NCBI GenBank assembly: GCA_964030785.1
Contig: OZ034971.1
Span: 39,264,804 to 39,328,803, forward strand
Direction of reading: 5' to 3'
DNA length: 64,000 bases
From: Siderastrea siderea
Lineage: Eukaryota > Cnidaria > Anthozoa > Scleractinia > Rhizangiidae
The notes beneath the pieces were generated by a model. It had not been told where the DNA came from. It saw nothing but the letters and a program-made list of their open reading frames with translations, and searched no databases. Of this stretch, positions 49,101-57,725 are shown in pieces; the stretch's first letter is position 1; each line of letters starts with the position of its first letter. The position numbers and the translations under genes are program-made.

Positions 49101-52100
49101 GATTGACAGATTTCGCAAAGTTGAGCCGAGCACGCAGTGCGAAGGAGGAGAGATTTTGTTTTTCGTTCGAGTAGTGAACTGAAATGTAAAAGTTCATAAT
49201 TAAATCGTTTTGGAATCATCCTTTTGGAGTGGTTTTCTCTCCCCTACAGAGAGTTTTAGAGTTTTCGTCTCTTTACTTTCGCATTGGCTGCGTCACAGTC
49301 ACATGTAAATGCACCAAAAACAATTGCATCGTCAGGTGAAGAAATTAGCTCAAAGATGGAAGAAAAATGGACTGGCAACGTGGAATAATTTGTGAGGAAT
49401 GCAAAGGAACACATCTTAACACACATTAATGCTAGCTATTATAATACGAATTTTTATACCATGGAAAATTAAACTTGCCTTTCTTTGATTTCCTTTCGTT
49501 TCTTCTTTGCCTTCTTTTTCTCCTTTCTTTTCAAAGCATCATTTCGTTTTTGTCTTTTCCTCTTTCTTGACCGTTTCTTTTTCCTTGCCTCATCAGCTGA
49601 AGACTCACTCTCTGATTCTGTATCAGATGATGAGCCTGACTCCGAGCTTGAGCTGCTCCACTCAGAATCCTCTTTCCTTTTGGCATTTTTCTTCACGGTT
49701 TTTTTTCTCCACAGCTGAGAATAAATCAAACAATCAGTAAATGAAGGAAAAGAGACTAAATGATTCTTGTTAAGAAGTTTAACAGTTCGTCAATTTAAGA
49801 GTTTTGGTGCCAAGAGTGTACTAATCAAGTTACGTTTATGTAAAAGAAATGTTACTTGTATTCAGCATTGAGGGTTAAGCATTGATCATGTTTTCAGTTT
49901 TGAACACTTCCAAGAGCAAACAAAACCATGATCGTTATCTTTTCGGCTTGCAAATAAAATACATTTAACATGGTAAATAGTTTGAACCAAGGAGTCACAT
50001 CATAAGTCAAACTATACACCAATGGACATTTCACCAAGGAAAACTTGACTAGCAAAAGACCAATCAAAAAGCACCAATCATGTTGTACATTCTTTACAGC
50101 CACTAACACTGTGGCTTATTTGACAGATGACTAATACAACATAGTGACTTTGTCAACCAGTCAGGTCAATAACCAGAGACTTAATACCATCTACTGATAA
50201 TTCACTGTTAATCAAGGGCTATGATGATGGCTTCTACTCAGATTGTTGAAACGTCAGTCAGTGCCATCACAAATGGTCCTTCTCAAGACTACACATACAC
50301 TCACCCCATCATACTTTATTACAAGAAGTTTTCGCAAGAAGTTAATTTCACGCTTTCCATGTGTGCATATACATTTTGCATCACTTACAGTAGGTCATGT
50401 TCTACATGTTCTGTTTTAAACTTGCTGTCTGATAAATAGGGGACCACACTCTCAAAATAGCCTGCAATATGAGTGGCAGGTGTCCTGTCCATTTCCAGTA
50501 AAAATATTGCTAATTATATTCCAATTCATCGTCCGATTCACAACGTAGTAGAACCAATTCTTCTAACAGTTCTTGAAGGACAACCGATGCTACAAGTTGC
50601 ATCTTGCCAACCTTGGCAGAAAAAGTTGAAGAAGTCTGGAAATGACTATGCCCCTGGAGTCACAACTGCGTGTCAACCAAGAACGGTTGAAAAAGTGTTC
50701 TACTGGAAACCTCAACCGTTTCAACCAAAACTGGTTTCAGTTGAAATGGTTGATCCCAACAGAACACAACCTTAGTTTAAGTGAATTCTCTCACAGCTCG
50801 AGTGTCCAAATACCAGCAGCAAAGTGCTGAATCATAAAATAAAACAATACCCAGAGTTCACCTTCTCGCTTACTTCAGATTCAAACCAGCGTTGAAAGCT
50901 AAATTTTGACTGCACTTACCATGGCAAGTGTCTTTTAGAACATCATTAAAAAATTTACAATTTGTGCTCATTCAGGCGAGTGGGCAAGTGCTAATTTCCA
51001 TCCCTTTTGACATTAACCCTGTAAAAATACATCTTTTGTCTTTTTATCTAGTGGCCTTGGTGAACTTGACACAGGACTATTTAAGATGTCACAAACCTTT
51101 TGCCTTGGCTTTAGGTATGAGTTCACCACAGTTACTGATTTTCACTTCAAAGAGGGGTCGACTTTTGTCATCAACTCTTTAATTCTCTATTTCTGATACT
51201 ATCTCCTGACCCTGTAGTACATGTCCAAAAACCACGTGGATCCTGTGACAAAAATGAAATTTCTTTTTACATTATCACCACTTGTTTAAACAATCAAGTG
51301 ATGAGAATAAAGAAAGTGATCACCAAGGATAAGATGTCTTGATAAATGTATCTAGTAGACAAATTCTCCTTACTAGTTCCATGAGAAATGTACAGAGAAC
51401 AGTAAGGAGAATGTGCATTTTTGTATCAGGGCTTAAAGGGTCAAAGAAGAGATTACCTTTGTATGGACTACATTTTTGGGACATTGACAACTAAACATGT
51501 ACTTATTAATAGCAGTGTTTGAAAAAAAAGGCTTCTGCTACTGTGTCTTGAAAAAAATACACGTACTAAGTTACACCTCTCTCGTAAAAAATTTTCATTG
51601 AAGTCCTTCTTTGTGCTTTAGGGGCTGTTTGTGAGTGAATGGTTATTGACAATATCATAATTATTATTAAGAAATTAATATAATTTTATCTTACCCATTG
51701 AGATGGGAGCAGGTTGAGTTGTTCTGCAAAACAAGAAACACTGAGTCAGTTCATCACAAAGGATGTATAAGCACTTTTTATTTGCTATCATATACATTTA
51801 CAATGTTCAGCTTGACTGGCCATGCAGGCTGGTACTATCCAGCTTGACTTTTTTTTTACTTTACATTTACTGCAAAATTTAAACTACAGCATTAAGTGAC
51901 AGTCAAGAGTTTGACACTTAAAACTAATTCTCAGATGCTAAATTAATCACACAGCCTCAAACAAATTTTCTTTGTTAAGTTAACATGTTTTTTAATCTTC
52001 ACTTCACCTTTCCTGTACCAAGCCCTTTTTCTTTCAAGCACTTACATAAAGAACTGAGATACATTAGTGTTTGGGCCTCTGTAGGCCATTGACAATGACA

Positions 52101-52539
52101 TTGGTGCTTCATGCTTAAGCTGAAAGCCTTCATCTGTGTAAAGCAAGAAAACAATTGGAAATGAAGCTCGGGGGTTTTTACAACGACATAAATGAGGCCT
52201 TTATCATTATGAATAAAATCAGAAGCAAGATAGAGCTTTAGCAAACAACCAGAGAGTTGCATACAATTGTGGGAGGTTCTTGATAAAAAATAAAAACAGA
52301 TGTTTATAATTCAACGCCATTAATAAAGGGTTAAGGGTTACACTGACCATTGAATGTCCTGCTGTAAATAGACAAAACAGACAAAAATAATACGCTTAAC
52401 TATTACACCTAGCCCAGCTGTTAAGAAAATTCTTAGAAACTTGATTTTTAATTTTATTGATGTAAAGTATAATCATGAGCTGATAAACATGAACAGGTTC
52501 AAATATGTGTTTAAATCAAGTTTAATAATAGTAATGGTA

Positions 52540-52585
<46 letters not shown>

Positions 52586-53123
52586 CAAAAGCAGAACCTT
52601 AAAAGTCACGTAACTGTTATTGCAATATGCAAATAATTATGGTCTAAATTACATGTATATTCATTTCAAATCCTTTTTATAAATTTAAATAAATCTTATT
52701 ATAATAATATTTTATTCTATTTTCAATCTTTCAAGTTGGAGTGTTGGCACAATTAAGAGCAAAAAGTACCTTGTTAGAGTTTATCAAGAGACACCTATTC
52801 AGTTTCTGCTGTCACTCAGGTGGCACGTGACATGCACTTTCTACAAGAAATCTTTATACTCAATATATAGACACTGAGTGGAACTCAGTTTCCCTTTGTA
52901 TTGAGAATAATCATGATTAATATTTTCTTGCTGCTAGTCGTTGGAGCTGTGAATCAAGAGCTCTGAAAATCTTGCAACTCAAAGTATTCATTTGTAGTAT
53001 ACTTAGTCTGACCTTTGGTGAAGTCTCCTCCTTGAATCATAAAATCCTTGATGACATGATGGAATGGTGATCCTTTATATAAATGAAGTCCCTTTCCTGA
53101 TACTTTGCTGAAACCTTTTTCCC
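36727..53123 (-). CDS. PPIG: PPIG/NKTR-like SR-cyclophilin gene (eight exons found; damaged 5' half)
   Basis: Family members are nuclear cyclophilins: an N-terminal peptidyl-prolyl isomerase domain followed by an Arg/Ser tail that associates with splicing factors. The order found here matches: cyclophilin exons at 53,013-53,123, 52,046-52,133, 51,696-51,724 and 51,097-51,242; an acidic then Lys/Arg-rich exon 49,479-49,714; a [16 protein letters not shown] motif exon 41,989-42,141; SGRILRGRG exon 40,210-40,251; and RYRTPPP plus RS repeats in 36,727-38,208. Splice phases agree for acidic to motif exon and for the last two exons. The cyclophilin N-terminal exon, the exon with the GGESIYG-type motif, and one exon between 40,252 and 41,988 were not found. 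Three lesions disrupt the cyclophilin and acidic part (see exons). Either the gene is decaying, or sequence errors and allelic defects are present; the RS half remains intact. Confidence 0.8.
38310..38358. repeat. perfect 21-bp hairpin
   Basis: The arms begin caacctcgttcccagg and end cctgggaacgaggttg, with a 7-base loop (tctcctc). The arms match over all 21 bases. Confidence 0.8.
38530..38845 (+). mobile_element. tRNA-derived SINE
   Basis: The head has a box-A-like TGGTGTAGTGGTTAGTGCG and a box-B-like GGTTCGAGGCCC about 33 bp apart, as in a tRNA gene. The anticodon arm is distorted and the acceptor stem does not close, so it is not a tRNA gene. A body of about 240 bp follows, including gggactggcatcccatccag and acagaaaccgggataag. 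Such SINEs are transcribed by RNA polymerase III and mobilised by LINEs. I suspect a conserved SINE central domain but cannot name it with certainty. Confidence 0.65.
39064..39128. repeat. (taa)n microsatellite
   Basis: About 21 uninterrupted taa units, lying just upstream of the LINE fragment. Confidence 0.95.
39160..39512 (+). pseudogene. LINE reverse-transcriptase fragment
   Basis: An open frame carries [15 protein letters not shown], then [21 protein letters not shown], then [13 protein letters not shown], a sequence pattern of the C-terminal region of Jockey/CR1/RTE-type reverse transcriptases. It starts abruptly and stops after ANVNRLF at 39,512. The catalytic part is absent. It sits in a PPIG-like intron, antisense to the gene. 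Confidence 0.75.
39750..39950 (-). mobile_element. tRNA-Ser-like SINE head (degraded)
   Basis: On the minus strand, GGATGGTCGAGAGGTCAGGG resembles a box A. CTCCGGAGTTGAAATCCGGAG forms a 7-bp anticodon-type stem with loop GTTGAAA (anticodon position TGA), and GGGTCCAAGTCCC resembles box B. The acceptor stem does not pair, so this is a tRNA-derived SINE remnant rather than a tRNA gene. Its far edge is uncertain. Confidence 0.5.
40106..40163. repeat. (tca)n microsatellite
   Basis: About 19 tca units with one cac interruption, followed by a short (ttta)n run. Confidence 0.95.
40210..40251 (-). CDS. PPIG: PPIG-like 42-bp exon (SGRILRGRG)
   Basis: Acceptor tttaacag and donor ATG followed by gtgaga delimit 14 codons encoding [14 protein letters not shown]. 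Splicing to the last exon at phase 0 gives GRGNM-RYRTPPP, the arrangement in PPIG and NKTR, where SGRKIKGRG precedes the RS tail. The preceding exon ends with two leftover bases, so at least one further exon should exist between 40,252 and 41,988; I did not find it. Confidence 0.75.
41224..41284. repeat. (att)n microsatellite
   Basis: Interrupted att repeat, about 20 units. Confidence 0.9.
41989..42141 (-). CDS. PPIG: PPIG-like motif exon ([16 protein letters not shown])
   Basis: Acceptor ctatttttag precedes 42,141; the donor AATAG followed by gtttgt ends it at 41,989. It encodes [12 protein letters not shown], then [19 protein letters not shown]. The latter is the counterpart of the EEIPPIPENRFLMR-type motif that lies between the cyclophilin domain and the RS tail of PPIG. 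The first base completes a codon with the AG left by the previous exon, giving SPGDD. Confidence 0.8.
42881..42885. repeat. 5-bp target-site duplication, left copy (GAGAG)
   Basis: GAGAG directly precedes the left LTR and is repeated at 49,249-49,253 after the right LTR. Confidence 0.85.
42886..43126 (+). mobile_element. BEL/Pao 5' LTR (241 bp)
   Basis: Starts TGGACAAAAGAG and ends CTCCCCTACA. It is the same length as the 3' LTR and differs from it at only three positions, each CpG in one copy and CpA in the other. The coding region follows on the plus strand. Confidence 0.92.
43129..43150 (+). promoter_or_regulatory. primer-binding site of the BEL/Pao element
   Basis: TGGCGACCACGACGGGAG lies a few bases after the 5' LTR. 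Its first twelve bases complement the 3' end expected of a tRNA-Arg(UCG)-type molecule (TCGTGGTCGCCA). The primer identity is inferred, not searched. Confidence 0.6.
43257..45134 (+). pseudogene. BEL/Pao Gag and protease region (frame broken near 45,025)
   Basis: ATG at 43,257 opens a 625-codon frame. The N-terminal ~80 residues are charged. A DUF1759-type Gag segment spans ~200-350 ([14 protein letters not shown], then [12 protein letters not shown]). Two zinc knuckle-like clusters lie at ~427-495 ([14 protein letters not shown], then [14 protein letters not shown] and a C-H-rich tail). A retropepsin-like region starts at ~558 with the active-site motif [10 protein letters not shown] near 577. 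At about 45,020-45,030 a one-base change of frame moves the reading frame to that of the following segment; the last ~35 codons of this frame are not genuine. Gag packages element RNA, and the protease matures the polyprotein. Confidence 0.85.
45019..47133 (+). pseudogene. BEL/Pao reverse transcriptase and RNase H region
   Basis: This frame continues the polyprotein after the shift; its first ATG is incidental. The end of the protease region ([14 protein letters not shown], then [16 protein letters not shown]) precedes the reverse transcriptase. RT motifs include [10 protein letters not shown], then [13 protein letters not shown] and the catalytic YMDDSLDS at about residues 417-424. An RNase H-type region follows from ~590 ([16 protein letters not shown]) to ~690 ([12 protein letters not shown]). 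A TGA codon at 47,131-47,133 interrupts the frame, which remains open on the other side. By family position the lost codon is probably tryptophan. The copy could not make a full Pol without readthrough. Confidence 0.9.
47134..48891 (+). pseudogene. BEL/Pao integrase region
   Basis: Same frame as the RT segment, open from after the TGA to the stop at 48,891; 559 codons follow the first ATG at 47,212. It contains an HHCC zinc-binding site at ~193-235 ([10 protein letters not shown], then CNTCKRRK). The catalytic core has aspartates near 267 (AVDYAGPF) and 331 (SDCGTNFVG) and glutamate near 381 ([10 protein letters not shown]). A C-terminal DUF5641-type domain follows ([17 protein letters not shown], then [16 protein letters not shown]). 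It would insert element DNA into host chromosomes. No break apart from the upstream TGA. Confidence 0.9.
48990..49007 (+). promoter_or_regulatory. polypurine tract
   Basis: gtgtggggagggggaaa sits immediately before the 3' LTR, where second-strand synthesis is primed. Confidence 0.75.
49008..49248 (+). mobile_element. BEL/Pao 3' LTR (241 bp)
   Basis: TGGACAAAAGAG ... CTCCCCTACA, collinear with the 5' LTR. Differences are at 5' LTR cgcatcac versus cgcgtcac, cgcggtg versus cgcagtg, and aatcgtcc versus aatcatcc. GAGAG follows at 49,249-49,253. Confidence 0.92.
49479..49714 (-). CDS. PPIG: PPIG-like acidic and Lys/Arg-rich exon
   Basis: Acceptor ttattctcag precedes 49,714. The open frame encodes [18 protein letters not shown], then [19 protein letters not shown] and a lysine-rich end. 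This is the Ser/Asp cluster plus basic stretch that follows the cyclophilin domain in PPIG; such basic stretches act as nuclear localisation signals. Joining it to the previous exon (which ends AAAG) puts the first ~6 codons in a different frame from the rest. A run of eight A at 49,700-49,707 would need to be seven for a continuous frame, so this is either a homopolymer error or a real lesion. Confidence 0.75.
51097..51242 (-). pseudogene. PPIG: PPIG-like cyclophilin exon with in-frame stop
   Basis: Acceptor tttgtcacag precedes 51,242; donor AAAAG followed by gtttgt ends it at 51,097. It encodes [20 protein letters not shown], then a TAA at 51,179-51,181, then [20 protein letters not shown]. 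Both sides are clear matches to the end of a cyclophilin domain (HVVFGxV and CGEL are hallmarks). In relatives the stop position is normally glutamine, so a single C-to-T change explains it. Confidence 0.85.
51696..51724 (-). pseudogene. PPIG: PPIG-like 29-bp cyclophilin exon with one-base deletion
   Basis: Acceptor cttgttttgcag and donor AATGG followed by gtaaga bound 29 bp. It begins in frame with the preceding exon (FFI-TTQPAP, the conserved FFITTxPxP motif). The frame that continues into HVVFG in the next exon needs one more base, so a base is missing around the ccc at 51,704-51,707. Confidence 0.75.
52046..52133 (-). CDS. PPIG: PPIG-like cyclophilin exon (SMAxRGPNTNxSQFF)
   Basis: Acceptor ctttacacag, donor TTTAT followed by gtaagt. 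It encodes [20 protein letters not shown], then NTNVSQFF. The family consensus around the active site is LSMANxGPNTNGSQFF, so tyrosine replaces asparagine and valine replaces the usually invariant glycine. Both changes suggest loss of constraint. It could splice in phase directly to the 53,013-53,123 exon, omitting the GGESIYG-type segment that relatives have in between. Confidence 0.8.
52539..52584. repeat. (gat)n microsatellite
   Basis: About 15 uninterrupted gat/atg units in a PPIG-like intron. Confidence 0.95.
53013..53123 (-). CDS. PPIG: PPIG-like cyclophilin exon (FMIQGGDF)
   Basis: Acceptor tgttctttcag precedes 53,123; donor AAAG followed by gtcaga ends it at 53,013. It encodes [20 protein letters not shown], then [17 protein letters not shown], matching the cyclophilin core [15 protein letters not shown]. 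The usual arginine of FHR, which is a catalytic-site residue in cyclophilins, is histidine here. The first two bases complete a glycine codon from an upstream exon that I could not find. Confidence 0.82.
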
Positions 53124-53224
53124 CTGAAAGAACAAAGTTAATCCTTTTTCACTTAAAAGAATTGAGCTCTTGCAGCTCTCAAATTCAAATGGAATCCAGA
53201 GCCGGAAAAAATTTTTGAAATCCA

Positions 53225-53470
53225 CTTGCCCAATGGGCCAGTACCGGTCAAAAACCCGGCCAGCCTGGTAAAACCTGGCCAGGCTGGGCTTTCTGGGTTT
53301 TTGGCCAAGCTTACCAGGAAAATGTGGCCTGGCCAAGCCTGGCTATGGCCAAGTTTTCTTGGCAACCTTGGCCATAAAAGTCCAACTTTCTCGGCCATGT
53401 TAATTCCAAGGCCAGACTTTCTTGGCAGCCTTGGCCAAAACAAAAACTTGGCTTCCCTGGCCACTAAGTT
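53225..53470. repeat. GC-rich TGGCCAAG/CTGG tract
   Basis: Irregular repeats such as ggccaagcctggc, ggccaagcttacc and cttggcagccttggcc. Related in style to the tract at 7,150-7,480. The open frames on both strands here are low complexity, not genes. Confidence 0.5.
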
Positions 53471-56169
53471 GTTAGCCTGAGGCAGTCACTTGGATTTTCA
53501 GGCATTGAAAACTAGTCACGGTCTGGAAAAGCCCAGCATTTTTGGCCATGTTGTGCCAGAAAAGATGTATCTTATTCAATTAATGTTACATTTTTCTCAT
53601 GGAGTGAAAGTTATTGGTTGTTATTGCTAATCTCGTCATAAGACAATTCAAAGAAACTCTACTAGAGGTCACTAAGATGTTTTATTTCCAGCATTTTAAA
53701 CGCCTTTGAAGTTACAATTAAAACTGATTCTTCAGCCAGTCATATAGTAAAATGATTCACAAACAAACACTGACTTCACCTTAAAAGATCTGTAACTGAG
53801 AAATTTTCAATCGTCTTGAATGTGTCGCACTGAAAGTGCTTTTTAAAACATTGTGTCCACTCACGCATTGCATCCTGAGGTATAAACAGCTAATCAAACA
53901 CAGCTTTGAACAGTCTTATTGCACAAGAATTAAGCTGTAAGGATATTTCTTTTCCTGCTTTAAAATTGTGAAAATGAGGCACTATTTAAAGATTAATAAA
54001 TCGTAAGATTGCAATGGGAGACAACAGTCCACACAATGCATAATACCTTTTTCAGAATAACAGGCCCGATTCCAAACTTTTCCAAGAAGTCAATTTCTTT
54101 TAAGCCACTGTATAAGTCAAAAAATGATTTTTGATCCTTTTCTTGCGTTATGTTAGCTTTTAAAATTGGAAAGAAAGCGGAGTTTGTTGATAACGTTGCC
54201 CTTCAGAGCAACCGCCATCTTGAAATTCACAACACATTCTGAGGAGCCTGGAAACAAATTGGGTTGTTTCGTTCAGCAGCTAGACCCCTGCGGGCTCAGA
54301 TAGTGACCGATTTTTTTGTGTTCAGGTCGTGGCTTGAAATGTTTCCCTCTTTTGAGCTTGAAATGAATTCAATCAGAGCAGCAAAACGTGGATCAACTAC
54401 CCTTTAGGCCGAGGTAAGTTGAAGGCAAATGATAATTTTGAAAGATTGTATTCAAAATTAATGATTATTTTAAGTAAAGATCGACTATGTGCTTCTGAGC
54501 CAGGGTGCATTTTGCGTACGTTAACTCTTATTTTCCGGAAGATCTTCGGCGTGGGTTTCCAAATCGCTCGGCGTACTGGCGTACGATCGTGGTCTTTGGC
54601 GTAAAGCGGCGTAAGACCAAGCCAGCGCGGCGTAGGAGGGTGTAAGCTTACCTCATATTAACGATATTGTACGCTGGCGTGTAGCCGAGTGAGTGAAAAA
54701 ATTCAGAAAATGTTTACAGTTTAAATAATGAACTTGTGGACACTGTATAATATCCGGGATTTCACCATCCCTGGCTCAGAATTTAGAGTCCACGGGCTCC
54801 TCGGTCAGCGGTTGTCGACCACTCGTAGCCAGAGTCCTCAACCAATACCCAACCAATAAAGAATAAAGAATGATTTCAACTGTCGCATAAATTTTACATG
54901 TGTACGGGCGTGAATTTAACTGGCTTTACGTGCTTAAATAAAACTAGACACGATGTCTGAACGGCTTACGTAAATGAAAAAGTTGAAAGTTTCAACTTTT
55001 TACGTTTACGTAAGCCAAAAAGTTGAAAGTTTTCAACTTTTTAGCTTACGTAGACTAGTATGATAGCCTTTCAAGCAAATGGCAAGTAAGTCAGAGGAAA
55101 ATTGGACTTGAGTCACTTTGCGTCTCGTTGATATGACAGTTTGGTACTTAAAGATTCAGAGCTCTCAAGTCTCACGCATTGAGCGTGAGACTCACGCAAA
55201 CGAATGCAATCTTACGCCCTCACCCTAAAGGTATTATTTCTCATGCATTTAAGGTTTTTGATGTAAACAGTTCATTTTGAGGCCGAAAATTGCTGTTTAA
55301 GTTAAGTGACTCCCTAATGAACCATCATTCTGGGAATAATTCACTCCATGTTCCCTTTGTACTGACTTCGAACGCTTTCTAACAATGGAAATTATCGTGC
55401 AGTTCTTGTTCTACCACATTGAAATGCCAGTGAAGAGAGAGTTTTTTCTCTAATAAGGAAAAACAAAACAACATTTCGGCCCTCTCTCCAGATGGATGGT
55501 ACACTGGCCTCTCTGCTTACTATCAAAATGGCCAACAAGAAGTCATCTTTTGAACCACCTGAAGATTGGTTGGTCAGTGCCAAGAAAGCTACTTGGAACT
55601 ACAACAAAGAGCATCAGTGACAGCATGTAGAAGAAACTCGTGTTTTTCAGCGATATGACAGGTTAATTTGACTTCTCGGGATAAGTCGGAATGTTAAGAA
55701 AGAGTTGATATTAGTCCATTTAAAAGAAAAATCTGGGATCTAAATAGTTACTTTCGAAGGGTAACATTTCTGCTCAGAATAAAGGAAAACATGTCGTAGC
55801 TACTTCAATTTTTCAAAATTTTCTGGGGGAGCATGCCCCCAAACCCCCTACAAAGGTGACGCCTTGAGCGGCACAATAGACGGCTACACCGTCAAAAAGC
55901 CATCAAAAATCTCACTCTTTGGCGACAAATCAACTTGAGAGCTCTGAAGATTGCCTCGTTGCATTAGTCCAGTAGAATGCCTTGTCACTGTCTTCAGATT
56001 TGTAGTGATGTTAGAAAGCTGTACCAGTAATAATTATAAAAATGAACAAATAAACCGAACCATAACTTTTTAGTCCATCAACTTTCTTGTCCTCCTTTCG
56101 CATTCGCAGCAGGAAGAGGAGAGAGCTTGGGGACTGCGGACGAGGTTGCCGGCATCGGCACCTTGGCAG
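53471..56169. other. no gene recognised; short inverted repeats at ~54,963-55,052
   Basis: This would be expected to hold the missing first exon(s) of the PPIG-like gene, but I found no CFFD, VFELF or NFRALCTG coding segment. A GGCGTA-rich patch lies at ~54,540-54,630. Confidence 0.35.
54963..55052. repeat. double hairpin with AAAAAGTTGAAA motif
   Basis: ggcttacgtaaa ... tttacgtaagcc encloses aaaaagttgaaa and its inverse tttcaacttttt. A second aaaaagttgaaa/ttttcaacttttt pair follows immediately, ending in a third agcttacgta. Confidence 0.7.
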
Positions 56170-56494
56170 AAGAATTAGCGTATTACTTTTGCGTGAAAAG
56201 TGTTGTTGAGCTGAACTCGCTCAAGTGATGCGTGAAAGATTTCTTTTGTTCTCTGCCTGAACTAAAACAAAGGAATTCAACCTAGAATCCGCGGTCCTGT
56301 TGTTTTCTTTGTGTCAGCTTTAAGCAAAAGTAACATGCTAATTCTTCAAATTTTAGATCTCAGGTCAAGAAATAAGTGCGCAACAACGTTCCTCACATGA
56401 AAACCAGCCTGTGTGCCAATGTTCAGCTAAATAGGAGCAATTTCGATTTTAACCTCAAATCATCACTTACGCCCTTTTTCCACCGGGCCCTTCA
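56170..56494. mobile_element. truncated second copy of the 472-bp palindromic MITE
   Basis: Matches the 27,129-27,600 element from the inner inverted motif agaattagcgtattactttt to the tip CCTTTTTCCACCGGGCCCTT at 56,494. About 150 bp of the other end are missing. Confidence 0.75.
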
Positions 56495-57365
56495 TATATG
56501 AGCAGTTCATGCTCTTTTTTTTTCAGCCGTACTCATATGTATAGTTCCTTACACGCCTTATGTAAGCTGTGGCCAGATCAAGCCACAGCTTATTTTCCCT
56601 CATATAAATGACTCTTGTGTTTAAGGGTTTTTCTGCTTCATTACTTTGTGGAATGAACTAATTCTCTCGTGGAACGAAAACTGACTATTATTTTTGTGGA
56701 ACGAACTGGCTATACTTTGAAATGAAATGACTTGGAACAAAATGACTGGATACCATTTCTTTGCATCTCGCTGACTTTGACTGGATCAGCAAGATTGTCT
56801 TTAATTTTCTGTGAAGTATGCCATCTGAACCAGGCCTAACATTTCTGAGCAAAATAGCAGACATCATGTCAAATTGTTTTCTGGAGCTGAAATATTACTG
56901 GAGGTGAAAATGGGATAACCATTTGAAAGATATTTAACTGGTTTGATATTTTAAAAACTACATTTTATTGAAACTCTTAGGTCTCTGGTATTCTTGCTGG
57001 TGAAGCAGCAGCATTGTATCTCTTGGAACTGAGAATCACGGAACATGGCATACATAATTGTCTTAAATAAACAAGGGATTGATTTTTTTTATGATTGACT
57101 TCAATCTACGGAAAAAAGTTCTTTGGGTAAGTAATTTAAAATATTAATGGTATTTGTTATGTATAGTTGATTAAAGATTATTTTGGCTACATCAGTTTGC
57201 AAGGTGATTCCTTGGTTAAGGTACAGTCTCTCTCTTTTCAGTTTGTAGACTTTCAAATTCGAACATTTTGATTTGATTATTGAAATGAGTTTACTTCTTC
57301 CTGTTAACATAAAAATGAAACAACATGCATTCATCAAAAATCAACAACAGCCTAATAGACAGAAA
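56495..57365. other. no gene recognised
   Basis: AT-rich and unassigned. Confidence 0.3.
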
Positions 57366-57480
57366 TCCTTATTATATTGAGCCTTATTATATTATATTAT
57401 ATTATATTGTATTTATTTATATTATATATTATATAATATTATATTATATTATATTTATATTATATTATATTTAACAACTA
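57366..57480. repeat. (tatat)n low-complexity run
   Basis: Irregular ttatattatat repeats. Confidence 0.85.
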
Positions 57481-57494
57481 TTCTATGAGGGCGC

Positions 57495-57566
57495 GCTGGA
57501 TATCGAATGATAGATAACCAACGAGGCGCGTAGCGCCGAGTTGGTTATAATCATTTGATATCCAGC
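57495..57566. repeat. hairpin with GCGCGTAGCGC loop
   Basis: gctggatatcgaatgat...ggttatc-like arm is mirrored by gataacc...atcatttgatatccagc. About 27-bp arms with few mismatches enclose gaggcgcgtagcgccga. Confidence 0.65.
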
Positions 57567-57725
57567 AAGCCCGAGTAGAATAATTGTTTTATTAAAAACT
57601 TAACCACTATTAAAAACAAAATCAGAAAGAACGGGAAAAATGAGAAAAGAAATTTAAGCGGAACAAGAATCGATCACATGACTGAACGAAAAAGGCGCCA
57701 AAACCTTGCGAAGTGTTGCACCGTT

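Larger units (their letters stand above)
42142..49478 (-). other. 7.3 kb GC-AG intron containing the BEL/Pao element
   Basis: The minus-strand donor reads AAAG followed by gcaagt, the consensus of rare GC donors. Using it leaves AG, which joins T of the next exon and keeps the frame. The alternative gtttaa site four bases on breaks the frame. About 6.4 kb of this intron is the BEL/Pao insertion. Confidence 0.65.

Noticed and set aside
49485..49740. Phe-rich plus-strand open frames
   Set aside because: Complement of the Lys/Ser-rich exon of the PPIG-like gene.
52790..52850. Missing GGESIYG-type cyclophilin exon
   Set aside because: A loosely similar minus-strand stretch was considered, but neither frame nor residues support it.
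54180..54240. AAGATGGCGG start on the minus strand as the first exon of the PPIG-like gene
   Set aside because: The translation runs to a stop after ~21 codons with no donor and no cyclophilin-like residues.
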